Shown here in pieces: positions 4,813 to 6,115 of a stretch of 6,115 nucleotides of DNA (position 1 is its first letter; every line of letters starts with the position of its first letter). The DNA is from an uncultured Clostridium sp. (GTDB taxonomy: Bacteria > Bacillota > Clostridia > TANB77 > CAG-508), in assembly GCA_905203195.1 (NCBI GenBank), contig CAJKVD010000050.1:1-6115 (forward strand). The letters run 5' to 3'. The notes beneath the pieces were generated by a model. It saw only the letters and a list, made by a program, of their open reading frames with translations, was not told the DNA's origin and searched no databases. Position numbers and translations under genes: made by a program.

Positions 4813-6115
4813 TACATTGCCCAAAACAATATTAAAAGTAGTACCCTTGCCGGGTTCAGATTCAAAAGTAATATCACCACCAAAATGAGCCTTAATAGTA
4901 GAATATGACATATATAAACCAAGGCCAGTACCATTTTTACCCTTAGTAGTAATCATCTCAGAAAATAACTTTTGTTTAACAATATCAGGAAGACCAGGGC
5001 CATAATCTTTAACAGAAATAACCAAATTACCATTAGAATTTCTATCAAAAATAAAATCAATTTTTTGTTCAGGTTTACCATCATAAGCCTGAATAGCATT
5101 AGAAATCATATTATTAATAACTTGAACCAAACTATTAACATCACCATGTAAAGTAGTGTGTTCAGGAATATTCATAATAACATTCAAATAAACAATTGCA
5201 TTTTTAAGTTCATGCCTCATTAAAATATTAACTCTTTTTACCAATTCTTCAACATCAAAAGTAACATTATCAGCTTCTGACATAACAACGGCTTGCCCCT
5301 TAACAGCAGTAATAATGTCAGACATATACTCTGTATATTCCTTAATTTTAACAGTCCACTCATACATATCTTTTGCAATATCATGGTGATCCTGAGAAGT
5401 AACTTGAGGATTATCAATAGAAGCATCATATTCTTTAATCAAATCATCAATACCCTCAGTAGCACCAGCAATAGACATAATAGGAGTTTTTAAATTATGA
5501 GCAATACCGCCGATTAATTGACCAAGAGAAGCAAGACGCTCACTCTCCATCAACATACTTTGGTTTTCATGAATTTGCTCAATATTTTTAGCAGTCAATT
5601 CCTGAATTTTATTATAATAATATGACAAATCACTAAATTCATCATTAGAAACCAAAGGCAAAATTCTATTCTTATCAGCATTTTTAGTATCCAAAATATC
5701 CTTTAAGCTATTAGAAATTCTAATCAAATTATTAGAAATATTATGTGTCCAAATATATAAGAAAATAGAATAAGCAATAAGCACTAAAATAATAATTTCA
5801 ACAAAATAAGTCAACAAGTTAAAATCAACAACAGGATATTTAAAACCAATGTACCAAGTTTGACCATTAGAATCTTTAACATCGCAAGTATACAATTGTT
5901 CATCGATACCAAATTTTTCATATAAAATACCATTAGATTGATTATAAAAATAATCACGATATTTCAAAACAAAATCACTAACACTACCATCAGGATTAGA
6001 AACATAAATGTCCTTATCACCAGGAGAAATTATAAAATAATAATGAGAATCAGATTCCAAAGGAATAGAGCCCAAAATTGATTTTAAATTTTCCATATTA
6101 ACTTCAGAAGGCTGA
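4810..6115 (-). CDS. Sensor histidine kinase, N-terminus beyond the window
   Basis: The frame is open to the window edge. An ATG at 6094-6096 exists, but in-frame codons (Q P S E V N) continue upstream and no good ribosome site precedes it, so it is probably internal. Numbering from that Met: an extracytoplasmic sensor remnant (about 1-92) resembling the end of a Cache/PAS-like domain; one membrane segment (about 93-116, LLTYFVEIIILVLIAYSIFL); a HAMP-like and coiled-coil linker (about 117-185); a dimerisation/phospho-acceptor helix with LGQLIGGIAHNLKTPIMSI (H200); and a HATPase domain with N box INNMISNAIQA (N333), G1 box DYGPGLP (D364) and G2 box GTGLGL (389-394). It should autophosphorylate on H200 and pass phosphate to the HD-GYP regulator downstream. 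The residue after the His is Asn, where many HisKA proteins have Glu or Asp. A first membrane helix is expected outside the window. Codons are rich in T endings. Confidence 0.93.
   Translation of the reverse strand, partial: QPSEVNMENLKSILGSIPLESDSHYYFIISPGDKDIYVSNPDGSVSDFVLKYRDYFYNQSNGILYEKFGIDEQLYTCDVKDSNGQTWYIGFKYPVVDFNLLTYFVEIIILVLIAYSIFLYIWTHNISNNLIRISNSLKDILDTKNADKNRILPLVSNDEFSDLSYYYNKIQELTAKNIEQIHENQSMLMESERLASLGQLIGGIAHNLKTPIMSIAGATEGIDDLIKEYDASIDNPQVTSQDHHDIAKDMYEWTVKIKEYTEYMSDIITAVKGQAVVMSEADNVTFDVEELVKRVNILMRHELKNAIVYLNVIMNIPEHTTLHGDVNSLVQVINNMISNAIQAYDGKPEQKIDFIFDRNSNGNLVISVKDYGPGLPDIVKQKLFSEMITTKGKNGTGLGLYMSYSTIKAHFGGDITFESEPGKGTTFNIVLGNV

Noticed and set aside
6094..6096. ATG as the true start of the histidine kinase
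   Set aside because: The frame stays open to the window edge, only a weak GAAG lies upstream, and a complete sensor would need an earlier membrane helix.

Overview
The window is very AT-rich. It has strong Shine-Dalgarno sites and sigma-A-like promoters, and its gene content (a DUF975 membrane protein, Tex, and a histidine kinase paired with an HD-GYP regulator) points to a low-GC Firmicute, most likely an uncultured or gut-type Clostridia member. This placement comes from composition and protein families only; no marker gene is present.

Layout from left to right. (1) Positions 1-170 hold the 3' end of a plus-strand gene whose product ends in a Lys-rich helix-turn-helix, possibly a REP-associated Y1 transposase (RAYT). 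(2) A hairpin terminator follows, pointing toward the minus-strand gene, then a REP-like element. (3) A DUF975 multi-pass membrane protein lies on the minus strand (246-1043) with a good promoter. (4) A divergent intergenic region (1062-1295) carries that promoter and a second, diverged REP-like element in the tex leader. (5) tex, a complete RNA-binding Tex-family gene, lies on the plus strand (1296-3479). (6) A bidirectional terminator (3523-3553) separates tex from the convergent next gene. (7) A REC plus HD-GYP response regulator lies on the minus strand (3576-4640), with its own near-consensus promoter and a perfect Shine-Dalgarno. (8) A 66-bp perfect palindrome made of two inverted REP-like units, plus a 12-bp tandem duplication, fills the gap up to the stop codon of (9) a sensor histidine kinase (4810 to the window end) whose N-terminus is cut off by the window edge.

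The kinase and HD-GYP regulator lie kinase-first on the same strand, so they very likely form a two-component system in which an extracytoplasmic signal controls cyclic-di-GMP hydrolysis. Tex and the DUF975 protein look like unrelated neighbours.

The most interesting layer is non-coding. Three intergenic elements share the core GGGGACGGA, two of them nearly identical over 22 bases. Each is flanked by short inverted arms. Two sit exactly at gene stop codons, and one is doubled into a perfect palindrome. Together with the HTH-ended partial gene they resemble a REP/BIME family and its mobilising RAYT. The coding regions also show a strand asymmetry: tex uses mostly A-ending codons, while the minus-strand genes are rich in T-ending codons.
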